A stretch of 64,000 nt of DNA from Clostridiaceae bacterium (GCA_009911305.1 QXXC01000019.1:16255-80254), one strand, 5' to 3'; numbered from the stretch's first letter, positions 31,954 through 39,863 are shown. Made by a program: numbers and translations. Notes: generated from the sequence alone by a model not told the origin.

Positions 31954-32469
31954 TTGACGCTCAACGAACGCATAAAAGAATTTCGGAAGCTCCGTGGGCT
32001 TTCTCAAAAAGATTTTGCTGAAACAATAGGCATTTCCCAACGCTCCGTAAGCTGGGGGGAACAACCGGGAAACAACGTTCCTGATAATACTATTAAAAAT
32101 ATCTGTATGGCTTTTGGTGTTAGTGAAGACTGGCTGCGGAACGGTACAGAACCCATGTACATACAAGCACCGACTTTCAGCCTTGACGACTTTGTACGGC
32201 AGCACGGCGGGACAGAATTAGAACTTGACATTATGAAGGCGTACTTTGAACTTGAACCGGGTATTCGTGAAATGCTGGTTCAGCACTTCAAAGAACGCCT
32301 GACCGCTTCCCGTGCTGAACCTTCGGAAATGACCGTTGAAGAAGCGGAAGCGGCATATATAAAAAGTCGCTCCAAGATTGCACAAAAAGCGGGCAACTCT
32401 GCTTTGAGTACCACCGCAGGCACGGAACCCGGAAGCGAAAACGGCGATAACCTTGCTTCCGGTCAATGA
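31954..32469 (+). CDS. CI-like phage repressor (XRE family)
   Basis: A 171-residue protein. TTG 31954 lies behind AAAGGGGGTG at normal distance and no ATG is available. The N-terminus is a helix-turn-helix: LNERIKEFRKLRGLSQKDFAETIGISQRSVSWGEQPGNNVPDNTIKNICMAFGVSEDWLRNG. The C-terminal 90 residues are acidic and contain no LexA-type Ser-Lys peptidase motif, so induction is probably not by RecA-stimulated cleavage. It should hold the lysogenic state through the three sites around 31828-31924. Confidence 0.9.
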   Translation: MTLNERIKEFRKLRGLSQKDFAETIGISQRSVSWGEQPGNNVPDNTIKNICMAFGVSEDWLRNGTEPMYIQAPTFSLDDFVRQHGGTELELDIMKAYFELEPGIREMLVQHFKERLTASRAEPSEMTVEEAEAAYIKSRSKIAQKAGNSALSTTAGTEPGSENGDNLASGQ

Positions 32470-32540
32470 CAAGCCCGGCTGGGCTGCATAAGCTCTGCCG
32501 GGCTGTTTTTCAAAAATCATGATTATAGGAGATTTCAAAA

Positions 32541-33269
32541 ATGGGTATACGGTACAGAAAAAGTATAAAAGTGGCTCCGGGTGTCAAAATCAACCTAAAC
32601 AGAAAAAGTGCAAGCGTGACAGTCGGCGGCAAGGGTTATCACAAAACCTTTAATAGCAACGGACAGACAACCACTAGCGTCAATCTTCCTGTAAAGGGCT
32701 TGTCATACACGGACAGGAAGGGCAAGAAAAGCAATTCTTCTTCCGCTCCTGCTGCCCGCTATGAGAATACAGGAAGCGTTGTTGAAGCTCCCGCACCAAA
32801 AGAAAAGAAGATAACTGCAAAAGCTGTCATTCCTGACCCGCCGACTGCGGGCGTTGCCGTTCTCGGTTCCCTGATTATCGTTGCGGGCTTCTTCCTCTCC
32901 GGGTCCTCTATCCCGGCAGGAATTATTGTTGCTCTTTTCGGGTCTTATTGTATTTATGCTTATGTCGCACACAAGAAGAACCCGGACAGCGGCAAATATA
33001 TTTCAGAAGGTCAGTTGATACGCTGGCGGCAGCTTCTTTCCGTTTCCTCCGGCACTTCTTCTGAACTTGTTGAAAAGTCGCTTCCCGTCCTGCTTGAATT
33101 GAAAGCCGCTGCGGAAGAATATTGCAGCCTGCTTCCTGAATCTGCGGAAGCCCTGCTGAACACACAACAAAAAATTGTTGACTTTTCAGAATTTGTGATT
33201 ATCAAAGGGGACAACCCCAAAAATGACTATGAAAGATATTCTGCTTTAATTTCAGAATCGCAGAAATGA
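32541..33269 (+). CDS. DUF4236 membrane protein
   Basis: A 242-residue protein. The N-terminal 60 residues, MGIRYRKSIKVAPGVKINLNRKSASVTVGGKGYHKTFNSNGQTTTSVNLP, are the DUF4236 domain. Two membrane segments follow (TAGVAVLGSLIIVAGFFLSG and SIPAGIIVALFGSYCIYAYVA), and then a soluble helical C-terminus. It lies between repressor and integrase, a lysogenic-conversion position, so it is probably expressed in the lysogen. Function unknown. Confidence 0.85.
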   Translation: MGIRYRKSIKVAPGVKINLNRKSASVTVGGKGYHKTFNSNGQTTTSVNLPVKGLSYTDRKGKKSNSSSAPAARYENTGSVVEAPAPKEKKITAKAVIPDPPTAGVAVLGSLIIVAGFFLSGSSIPAGIIVALFGSYCIYAYVAHKKNPDSGKYISEGQLIRWRQLLSVSSGTSSELVEKSLPVLLELKAAAEEYCSLLPESAEALLNTQQKIVDFSEFVIIKGDNPKNDYERYSALISESQK

Positions 33270-33283
33270 AAACCAAAAGGGAA

Positions 33284-33314
33284 GCGGCGGCAATACTGGG
33301 AATATTGCCGCCGC
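33284..33314. other. Perfect inverted repeat between DUF4236 and integrase genes
   Basis: GCGGCGGCAATA and TATTGCCGCCGC pair over 12 bases with a 7-base loop. It begins 15 bases after the DUF4236 stop. No T run follows, so it may be a processing or stability hairpin. Directly after it, 33327-33342 carries ATCATACCAGATACAA, the motif also present before ParA and the variable protein. Confidence 0.6.
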
Positions 33315-33410
33315 AATGCAAAGTATATCATACCAGATACAACATACCGTCTGCAATTCTGATTATATCATCTGCGGGCGGGAAATTAAAGGAAATGCAG
33401 GTGATTTTCT

Positions 33411-34778
33411 ATGAAAAACAAGGAATTGCCGCCGCTTGTCCGTGTCGCCCTTTATATCCGGGTATCAGGGGAAGAACAAAAAATAAAGGGACTGTCCCTT
33501 GAAGCCCAGCAAGAACGCCTTGAAGCATACGCACGGGAAAAAGGCTGGATTGTGACCGGGGTATATATCGACGCTGCGAAAACCGCAAGAAAGAATATGC
33601 ACAAGCGGGCAGAGTTTCAAAAAATGATAGAAGCCGTGAAGCGTGATGAAGTTGACTTGCTTCTGTTCTGCCGCCTTGACCGCTGGTTCCGGTCCGTCGC
33701 TGATTATTACAAGGTTATGGAAATACTACAGGCGCACGGCTGCGACTGGAAGACAATAGATGAAGAATACGACACGACAAGCGCAAACGGTCGTTTGTAT
33801 ATCAATGTCAAGCTGTCAATCGCCCAGAATGAAGCTGACATTTGCGGGGAAAGAATAGACGTTGTTTTTGACAGCAAGATTGCCCACGGAACCGTCGTTT
33901 CCGGCTCCTGCCCGTTCGGGTACAGGGTCAACGGGGAAAAGCGGCTGGAAGTCCTGCCGGAAGAAGCCGGGATTGTGCAAGACGCTTTCAATCACTTTGA
34001 AAGCACCGTCAGCCAGCGGGGAACCGTGAAGCATATCCGGGAAACTTACGGCGTGAATTGGTGTGACGCAACTTTCCGGCGTATGCTGTCAGAACCGCTT
34101 TACACTGGAATCTATGACCGGGGCGGCAGGAAGAATGAAAACTTCTGCCCGGCAATCATCAGCCAGGAACAATTCGACAAGGTTCAATCCCTCCTGAAAA
34201 GAAATTCCCGTTCCGCTCCGTCCGGCAAGGTTTATATTTTTACTTCAATCGTGAAGTGCGCTGAATGTAGCCACAACCTTGTCGGCTATAAAACACGGGA
34301 ATATTATTATTACAGGTGTAACCAGCACTTTCAGCGGGGCAGGTGTAGCCACAATAAATCCGTCCGGGAAGATATGATTGAAAAATGGCTTTTTGACAAC
34401 ATGGAATCCGAACTGCGCCGGGTCCGGCTGGAATGGGAAATAAAAGCGGCAGAAAAGAAAAAAGCTGCCCTGCGGACAGATAAAGCCGCCCTGAAAAGAA
34501 AGCTGACAAAACTAAAAGAATTATATGTGAATGAGCTGATTGACATTGAAGAATACAAAAAGGACTATGAAATATATACGGCGGCACTCCGGCAGCTCCC
34601 GGAACCCGCAGCAGAAGCCCCGCCCGACTTTGAAGCCGTGGAAAAGCTGCTGCAATCTGATTTTAAGAATATTTATGAATCGCTGACCCGTGAAGAAAAG
34701 CGTACACTGTGGCGGTCTGTTATCTCTGAAATACGCATTGACAGTGAAAATAATATCACGGGTATTTCTTTCGGGTAG
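33411..34778 (+). CDS. Large serine integrase
   Basis: A 455-residue protein. The resolvase domain starts VRVALYIRVSGEEQKIKGLSLEAQQERLEAYAREKGW (catalytic Ser in RVSGEEQ) and continues DLLLFCRLDRWFRSVADY. A recombinase domain (SCPFGYRVNGEKRLEVLPEEAG), a zinc-ribbon with CAEC...YYRCNQHFQRGRC and a long coiled coil (EIKAAEKKKAALRTDKAALKRKLTKLKELY) follow. It integrates the phage between attP and attB. It is the last gene of the phage and ends about 15 bases before a different phage's gene. Confidence 0.96.
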   Translation: MKNKELPPLVRVALYIRVSGEEQKIKGLSLEAQQERLEAYAREKGWIVTGVYIDAAKTARKNMHKRAEFQKMIEAVKRDEVDLLLFCRLDRWFRSVADYYKVMEILQAHGCDWKTIDEEYDTTSANGRLYINVKLSIAQNEADICGERIDVVFDSKIAHGTVVSGSCPFGYRVNGEKRLEVLPEEAGIVQDAFNHFESTVSQRGTVKHIRETYGVNWCDATFRRMLSEPLYTGIYDRGGRKNENFCPAIISQEQFDKVQSLLKRNSRSAPSGKVYIFTSIVKCAECSHNLVGYKTREYYYYRCNQHFQRGRCSHNKSVREDMIEKWLFDNMESELRRVRLEWEIKAAEKKKAALRTDKAALKRKLTKLKELYVNELIDIEEYKKDYEIYTAALRQLPEPAAEAPPDFEAVEKLLQSDFKNIYESLTREEKRTLWRSVISEIRIDSENNITGISFG

Positions 34779-34803
34779 TGTTGTACTAACTTGACACTAC
34801 CCG
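34772..34803. other. Inverted repeat at the integrase/DGR-target junction (candidate attachment-site region)
   Basis: CGGGTAGTGT and ACACTACCCG are perfect 10-base arms around 12 bases (TGTACTAACTTG). The left arm contains the integrase stop; the right arm encodes the first residues of the downstream frame. Codon use, GC and gene type change here. It is the most likely place of the phage-host junction, though it may also act as a weak terminator. The other attachment site must lie left of the window. Confidence 0.5.
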
Positions 34804-35645
34804 TGGGCTTCATTGACCCGAACAACCAGGAGCTGGAGGGCGTATGGCTGCCCATGTTTTACGGTTCCATTTTGGGGGCAGGAGGCGCAAGCCCGAAGAT
34901 GGTAAGCCTTGCGAACCTACAGCCGACCTATAGCAACACCACGGACCAGGAAAAAGCGGCTATTACAAATTTCAGCAACCGGGCGGTGTTCTACGGCGGA
35001 CCGATTGTAGAAACTATTACCGACCTTCTTATTATGTTCGCAAAGACCACGAACCTGCAGGAAGCCTATGGGTACGGAAATTGTGCAGGTTACGACGCAA
35101 GCCAAGCCCCGACCTACGGAGTAAAGCGGAACGCCGTAGTGGGCGGCGGCCAGTTCTACGGAACCGACGATCAGCACAGCCTTAACAAGATTTTCCATAG
35201 CATTGTGATCGGCAGTTACCAGCAGTGGATGCGCGACCCTTACGAGGTAGTTGTAAACGGGCGGGTGAAGGTAAGCAAAAATTACACCTACGATCCGACC
35301 GGGGCAAAATACACGGACACCGGGATCGCCGTACCGGATAACAAGACCTGGGACACGAACCACAACGCCCTGGACTACCCGGCCCATTTCAGAACCGTGC
35401 CGGGGTACGGCAGTATCCCGGCTTTGGGAATGGACGGAGGGAGCAGCGCGACCGGAGGCTGCGACGGCTTATGGAGAAAAGACCCGAAGCAGACGTTTAC
35501 GGGCGTCTGCCTACGGTTCGGGCGTTGCGACGCTGGCCTCTACTGCGGCCCGCGGGCGCGTACTTGGAACAACAGTGCCGGGAATGCGTCCTGGGGCATC
35601 GGCGCCGCCGATCTTCTTTTACCACCTGTCGGCGTAGCCGTTTAG
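34791..35645 (+). CDS. DGR target protein (tropism determinant type), apparently 5'-truncated
   Basis: A 284-residue frame. The possible TTG start at 34791 has no ribosome site, and the text GFIDPNNQELEGVWLPMFYGSI reads like an internal segment of phage variable proteins. GGPIVETITDLLIMFAKTTN, SYQQWMRDPYEVVVNGRVKVSKNYTYDPTGAKY and the C-type lectin end, CLRFGRCDAGLYCGPRARTWNNSAGNASWGIG, follow. The end is the variable repeat. Such proteins are receptor-binding tips of tails. I infer that the serine-integrase phage inserted into this gene and moved its 5' part out of the window. Confidence 0.85.
   Translation: MTLPVGFIDPNNQELEGVWLPMFYGSILGAGGASPKMVSLANLQPTYSNTTDQEKAAITNFSNRAVFYGGPIVETITDLLIMFAKTTNLQEAYGYGNCAGYDASQAPTYGVKRNAVVGGGQFYGTDDQHSLNKIFHSIVIGSYQQWMRDPYEVVVNGRVKVSKNYTYDPTGAKYTDTGIAVPDNKTWDTNHNALDYPAHFRTVPGYGSIPALGMDGGSSATGGCDGLWRKDPKQTFTGVCLRFGRCDAGLYCGPRARTWNNSAGNASWGIGAADLLLPPVGVAV
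35501..35609 (+). repeat. DGR variable repeat (VR)
   Basis: 109 bases match the template repeat at 35749-35857 except at 11 positions, and all 11 are adenine in the template (which has 23 adenines). No non-adenine position differs. The changes alter seven Asn codons: AAT to CGT, AAC to GAC, AAT to GCT, AAC to TAC, AAT to ACT, AAC to TCC, AAC to GGC. Both repeats end in GGCGCCGCC. Confidence 0.97.
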
Positions 35646-35651
35646 GGGGGT

Positions 35652-35676
35652 CTGGGGGCGCGAAGCACTCCCCCAG
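35652..35676 (+). other. Hairpin downstream of VR (DGR target recognition element)
   Basis: CTGGGGG (35652-35658) and CCCCCAG (35670-35676) form a 7-bp GC-rich stem with an 11-base loop just after the target gene's stop. DNA hairpins at this position promote VR recognition in the Bordetella phage DGR; here the role is inferred from place and shape. Confidence 0.7.
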
Positions 35677-35728
35677 GAGATACCGGAGCTTTGAAGCAGC
35701 GTAAATTATAAAAACAAAACATAAGGGG

Positions 35729-35900
35729 ATAGGGACGGCGTCACCTGGGGGCGTCTGCCTACGGTTCGGGAATTGCAACAATGGCCTCAACTGCGGCCCG
35801 CGGGCGCGTAATTGGAACAACAGTGCCGGGAATGCGAACTGGAACATCGGCGCCGCCTTTTTTCTATTCATACGGTTCATAAACTTAAAGCCGTCCCTAT
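35729..35900 (+). ncRNA. Template-repeat RNA region with flanking 11-bp inverted repeat
   Basis: ATAGGGACGGC (35729-35739) and GCCGTCCCTAT (35890-35900) are exact inverse copies that enclose the template repeat. The RNA could close on itself by this stem, presenting the template in a loop. The TR RNA is the copy template for the DGR reverse transcriptase. The 405 bases from the target stop to the RT start contain the hairpin, this element and no gene; I see no Avd gene. Confidence 0.65.
35749..35857 (+). repeat. DGR template repeat (TR)
   Basis: Counterpart of the VR. If read in the VR frame, TR codes FGNCNNGLNCGPRARNWNNSAGNANWNIGAA, in which nearly every diversifiable position is AAC or AAT; mutation at the first two bases of those codons gives up to 15 residues. 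The non-coding TR with an RT on its 3' side is the standard DGR order. Confidence 0.97.
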
Positions 35901-36050
35901 TCCTACACCCCTGGGTGTTGAAATACGCCTTAACCGCCATTATTGGAAGGGTAAGTGGTAAATTAACTTGATACAGGGCGCACGGTAAAGCGGTCGCACC
36001 TGCCGTGCGTAGAGGATAGAAGAAAAAATATTCTTATAGGAGTATTGCTT

Positions 36051-37283
36051 ATGCGGAGGAAAGAGCTGTGGCGGAAAACAACGGAAGCCACGGAGAAAAG
36101 AGGCGTAAAACAATACAAATATTTGTATCGTAAAATGCTTGATGAGAACATCATACGGAAAGCATACAAGAAGCTGCGGAAGGGCAAAACGAAGCGGAAA
36201 GAGATACAGCAGATAGACGCCGATCTTGATAACGAAGTCGCCGCCATGCGGCGCATGATAGAGAACACGAAGCCGCCAGACGTTCCGGTGGAACACCCGG
36301 AGCTGGCATATAAGCCGAGAAAGCGCACGCCGAAAACCATAAGGGAAAAAGGCAAGACCCGGAAAATATTCATGCCGGAGATACACGAGCAATGGCTCCA
36401 CCATATAATCGTCCTTATTTTGGAACCGATTATAACAGCCACGGCTTACCCATATTCCTGCGGGAGCTTCCCGAAGCGGGGCGCACATTACGGCAAGAAA
36501 CGGCTTTTAAAAATTATCCGAGGCGGAAAGAATATACGGAACTTTGCGAAGGTAGACATCCGCCATTTTTACGACAGCATACGGCTGGACATTCTTATGC
36601 GGGAGCTTCGCATCCGCATAAAGGACGAGCTTTTTCTTTACATAGTTGAGCTTTGCTTACAGGGCTTCAAGAAGGGGATCCCGCTGGGCTTCTATATTTC
36701 CCAGTGGCTCGCTAATTATTTGTTGGAGCCTTTAGACCACTTCATAACGGACAAGCTGGAAATACCGAACCTTATCCGCTATATGGATGATATTGTTTTA
36801 GGACACGACAACAAAAAGAAGCTGCACCAGGCAATAGTAGAAATCCAAAAATTCATAGGGCAGAGGTTCCGGCTGAAGCTGAAGCATAATTACCAGGTCT
36901 TTAAGTTCAACTTTCAGAAAAAGAACGGGAAGGTCGTAGGGCGCGTGATTGACTTCATGGGCTTTCTTTTCTTCCGCAACCGGACGACCATGCGGAAAGC
37001 TATTATGCTTTCCGCCACCAGGCTCGCCAGCAGGCTACACGCGGCGAAGGAAGCCGGGAGGGGATATTTTAAGAAGCACATAGAGGCAATGTTAAGCTAT
37101 ATAGGCTGGTTCAGTTGTACGGACACTTACAACGCATACCAGGACTATATAAAGCCCCATGTAACAGTGGGGAGGCTTAAGAAAATCATTTCAAAATTGA
37201 CAAGGAGGGCAAACAAAAATGAAGCAGTGGACACAGGAGCGAAGCGCCAGCCGGCCGGCAGAATTGCAGCTTGTGGCGCCTGA
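36051..37283 (+). CDS. DGR reverse transcriptase
   Basis: A 410-residue protein from ATG 36051 with AGGAG upstream. RT motifs: REKGKTRKIFMPEIHEQWLHHIIVLILEPI, NFAKVDIRHFYDSI (motif with the catalytic Asp), KGIPLGFYISQWLANYLLEPLD (the LGxxxSQ signature of DGR enzymes) and IRYMDDIVLG (YMDD catalytic pair). The N-terminus is basic. It copies the TR RNA with adenine-directed errors; the cDNA replaces the VR. It lies in the same operon as the tail and lysis genes of the second phage. Confidence 0.95.
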   Translation: MRRKELWRKTTEATEKRGVKQYKYLYRKMLDENIIRKAYKKLRKGKTKRKEIQQIDADLDNEVAAMRRMIENTKPPDVPVEHPELAYKPRKRTPKTIREKGKTRKIFMPEIHEQWLHHIIVLILEPIITATAYPYSCGSFPKRGAHYGKKRLLKIIRGGKNIRNFAKVDIRHFYDSIRLDILMRELRIRIKDELFLYIVELCLQGFKKGIPLGFYISQWLANYLLEPLDHFITDKLEIPNLIRYMDDIVLGHDNKKKLHQAIVEIQKFIGQRFRLKLKHNYQVFKFNFQKKNGKVVGRVIDFMGFLFFRNRTTMRKAIMLSATRLASRLHAAKEAGRGYFKKHIEAMLSYIGWFSCTDTYNAYQDYIKPHVTVGRLKKIISKLTRRANKNEAVDTGAKRQPAGRIAACGA

Positions 37284-37494
37284 TACTTTCATCCAGCGCC
37301 GGAACATTCAGCCGGAGGAACACGAGGCCACGGACCAGCAGGCAGCCTATACGGACTTCGTCTGCGACAGCCGGGAGATCAGCGTCGGAGAATACGAGAT
37401 GCTTAAGAGCATAGAGGAAATCCGGACGGACGAAGCCGTGACGGCGGCTATTGACGAGTACACCATGCAGCTCATGGAAGGAGGGCTTTTATAA
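37219..37494 (+). CDS. Small phage tail-operon protein
   Basis: A 91-residue protein with ACAAGGAGGGC upstream, overlapping the end of the RT gene by 65 bases and the XkdX start (TAATG). RPAELQLVAPDTFIQRRNIQPEEHEATDQQAAYTDFVCDSREISVGEYEMLKSIEEI fits small proteins found between tail-fibre and XkdX genes. Unknown function. Confidence 0.75.
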   Translation: MKQWTQERSASRPAELQLVAPDTFIQRRNIQPEEHEATDQQAAYTDFVCDSREISVGEYEMLKSIEEIRTDEAVTAAIDEYTMQLMEGGLL

Positions 37495-37640
37495 TGGCTA
37501 CGATTTTAGTAAGCAGCCTTAAGCGGCTTTACGCGGCGGGCAGGGTAACGAAGGAGCAGATCCGGGAGCGGGCGGAGAAGGGAACCATCACCGAAGTCGA
37601 TTACCAGGAGATCACCGGGGAGGCATACGAAGATGAGTAA
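37494..37640 (+). CDS. XkdX family protein
   Basis: A 48-residue protein, MATILVSSLKRLYAAGRVTKEQIRERAEKGTITEVDYQEITGEAYEDE. The K-R-L-Y-x-x-G-x-V-T-x-E-Q-I-x-x-x-V/A-x-K-G-x-I-T pattern is XkdX, a short protein found right after tail fibre genes in Firmicutes phages such as PBSX. It overlaps both neighbours. Confidence 0.88.
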   Translation: MATILVSSLKRLYAAGRVTKEQIRERAEKGTITEVDYQEITGEAYEDE

Positions 37641-37824
37641 GGGCATAGACCCGCTTAAGGTAGTAGAGCGGCAGAACGCCATCATACGGATCCAGTCCGG
37701 TGTGATTGATGAGCTTTTCTTACTTCTTATGCAGCACATAAGCGCAGACGAAGCAGACAGCCTCCCATGCATAGCCAGGATTAACCAGGCAGCCGAAATC
37801 CGGGCGGAAATCGGCGTAGGCTAG
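37633..37824 (+). CDS. Small hypothetical protein
   Basis: A 63-residue protein: MSKGIDPLKVVERQNAIIRIQSGVIDELFLLLMQHISADEADSLPCIARINQAAEIRAEI. Helical; often present between XkdX and holin genes. It overlaps XkdX by eight bases. Confidence 0.65.
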   Translation: MSKGIDPLKVVERQNAIIRIQSGVIDELFLLLMQHISADEADSLPCIARINQAAEIRAEIGVG

Positions 37825-37916
37825 TATTTCTACACTAAAAGGCAAAAAGCCCAGGAAACGGCGCAGGACGCGCCGTGGAAGGGGCTTATTTTATTGCAGG
37901 AAGGAGGGCAGTGGAG

Positions 37917-38186
37917 ATGTACATAGACGCACAGACCATCATAACAGCCGCCGCCGTATTGGGAGCCGGAACGGCATTACTGGGCGCGCTTTTCGCTGTA
38001 TACCGCTGGTATCAGAGGCAGAACAAGCAGGACGAGGACATAAAGGCCATGAAGGAAGAAATGTGTCTTTTAACCTACGGTGTTTTGGCTTGCCTCCAGG
38101 GGCTTAAGGAGCAGGGCTGCAACGGCCCCGTGACGGCGGCCATTGACAAGATCGAAAAGCACATGAACCAGGAGGCGCACAAGTAA
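37917..38186 (+). CDS. XhlA/holin-associated small membrane protein
   Basis: An 89-residue protein from ATG 37917 (GGAAGGAGGGCAGTGGAG upstream). TIITAAAVLGAGTALLGALFAVYRWYQ is a membrane helix, followed by a charged helical tail, KQDEDIKAMKEEMCLLTYGVLACLQGLKEQG. It probably assists the holin or anchors the lysis complex. Confidence 0.7.
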   Translation: MYIDAQTIITAAAVLGAGTALLGALFAVYRWYQRQNKQDEDIKAMKEEMCLLTYGVLACLQGLKEQGCNGPVTAAIDKIEKHMNQEAHK

Positions 38187-38257
38187 CAGGGCAACCGCGC
38201 CGGAGAGCTGGGAAGCCCCGGCGCAAAAAAAAATAAACCTTAAAGGAGGACAACACA

Positions 38258-38497
38258 ATGAAACAGATTAACTGGGTAAGAAAACTTACGAGCCGGAAAC
38301 TTTGGACGGCGGTCGCTTCCTTCGTTTCCATGATGATCCTGGCAACGGGCGGAGCCGAGAACACGGCGACGCAGGTAACGGCGCTTATTATGGCCGGGGC
38401 TTCCGTGATTGCCTACATTATCGGGGAAGGATTGACGGACGCGGCCAACATGGACGCAGAGGTCGGGATCGAGGTCCAGGAGGATACTGAGGAATAG
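38258..38497 (+). CDS. Phage holin
   Basis: A 79-residue protein: INWVRKLTSRKLWTAVASFVSMMIL, then TQVTALIMAGASVIAYIIGEGLTDAANMD. It has two membrane helices and the WVRKLTSRKLWTA opening typical of a Firmicutes holin family that ends in Y-I-I-G-E-G-x-x-D-A. It permeabilises the membrane so that the endolysin reaches the cell wall. It is 10 bases from the endolysin gene. Confidence 0.9.
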   Translation: MKQINWVRKLTSRKLWTAVASFVSMMILATGGAENTATQVTALIMAGASVIAYIIGEGLTDAANMDAEVGIEVQEDTEE

Positions 38498-38507
38498 GAG
38501 GCAGGCC

Positions 38508-39863
38508 ATGGGCATTATTTGGGGAGGCGTAGAGCGTGAGCTTTACGCCTTTTACAGTAGCAAGGGATTTTGTAACAACGGCATTTTCGGGCTGTTCGGC
38601 AACCTTTACGCAGAGAGCGGGATGAAACCGAAGAACCTGCAGAACAGCTTTGAGAAAAAGCTCGGCTTCACGGACGAGAGCTACACGGCGGCAGTAGACT
38701 CCGGGAGCTATAAGAACTTCGTACACGACGGCGCAGGCTACGGCCTTCACCAATGCACATACTGGAGCCGGAAGGAAGCTATGCTTGCTTTCCACCGGGC
38801 GAAGGGCGCATCCATAGGCGACGCATTGACGCAGGCGGAATTTATTTACAAGGAGCTTTCCGAGAACTTCCCGGCAGTCCTTAAAGTTCTTAAGACAGCC
38901 GCCAGCGTCCGGGAGGCTTCCGACGCCGTACTGCTGCAGTTTGAGAAACCGAGGGACCAGGGCGAATCCGTCCGGAAGAAACGGGCGGGCTATGGCCAGG
39001 AGTACGAAGCCCTTTACCGGAAAGAAGGAGGGAACGAGGGTATGACAGAGGCACAGGCAAGACAGAAGGTCGTAGGCATTTTCCAGGGCTGGATCGGGCT
39101 TAAGCGTTCCGACAGGAGCCACGCCCCGATCATTGATACATATAACGGCAATAAGCCGCTGCCCAGGGGCTACAAGGTTACTTATACCGACGCATACTGC
39201 GCCACCACGACCAGCGCAGCGGCGATCAAGGCAGGCTATACGGATATTATCCCGGTAGAGTGTTCCTGCTATTATTTGATTGAGAAGGCCAAGGCTATGG
39301 GCATTTGGCAGGAGAACGACGCATACATCCCGAAGCCGGGCGACGAAGTTCTTTACGATTGGGACGATGGGGCAAATTACGCCACCACGGACAACCGGGG
39401 AACGCCGGAACACGTCGGCATGGTTGAGGGAGTAAGCGGAAGCACGATCCGAGTTATGGAGGGCAACATGAGCGGCGGAGTCGTAGGGCGCCGGAACCTG
39501 CAGGTCAACGGCAGATATATCCGGGGCTTTATTTGCCCGAACTACGCCAGCAAGGCCACGGAGCAGGCTCCGGAGAAAAGCGTAGACGAGATCGCCACGG
39601 AAGTCCTGGCAGGCAGATGGGGAAATAACCCGGAGCGCAAGGCTCGGCTGGAGGCGGCCGGCTACAATTACGAAGCCGTCCAGGCAGCCGTAAACCAGAA
39701 AGCGAAGGGCGGAGCTTCCGCAAAGAAAAGCGTTGCGGCAGTAGCCCAGGAGGTGCTGCTGGGCAAGTGGGGAAATAATCCGGCCAGAAAGAAAGCCCTA
39801 GAGGCGGCTGGCTACGATTACAGCGCCGTCCAGGCGGAAGTAAACAGGCTTTGCCGGAAGTAG
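38508..39863 (+). CDS. Modular endolysin: tail-type lysozyme + CHAP-like + two Cpl-7 repeats
   Basis: A 451-residue protein behind AGGAGGCAGGCC. Residues 1-160 resemble phage tail lysozyme domains (GIFGLFGNLYAESGMKPKNLQNSFEKKLGFTDESYT, YGLHQCTYWSRKEAML). Residues 180-340 form a CHAP-type amidase/endopeptidase with Cys in YTDAYCATTTSA and His in TPEHVGMVEG. Two Cpl-7-like wall-binding repeats end the protein (IATEVLAGRWGNNPERKARLEAAGY and VAQEVLLGKWGNNPARKKALEAAGY). Two catalytic domains plus two binding repeats make a complete lysis enzyme. Confidence 0.93.
   Translation: MGIIWGGVERELYAFYSSKGFCNNGIFGLFGNLYAESGMKPKNLQNSFEKKLGFTDESYTAAVDSGSYKNFVHDGAGYGLHQCTYWSRKEAMLAFHRAKGASIGDALTQAEFIYKELSENFPAVLKVLKTAASVREASDAVLLQFEKPRDQGESVRKKRAGYGQEYEALYRKEGGNEGMTEAQARQKVVGIFQGWIGLKRSDRSHAPIIDTYNGNKPLPRGYKVTYTDAYCATTTSAAAIKAGYTDIIPVECSCYYLIEKAKAMGIWQENDAYIPKPGDEVLYDWDDGANYATTDNRGTPEHVGMVEGVSGSTIRVMEGNMSGGVVGRRNLQVNGRYIRGFICPNYASKATEQAPEKSVDEIATEVLAGRWGNNPERKARLEAAGYNYEAVQAAVNQKAKGGASAKKSVAAVAQEVLLGKWGNNPARKKALEAAGYDYSAVQAEVNRLCRK

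Noticed and set aside
36051..37283. Group II intron or retron reverse transcriptase
   Set aside because: No maturase or HNH domain, no intron domain V structure and no msr/msd; a matching TR/VR pair and the LGxxxSQ motif identify a DGR enzyme.
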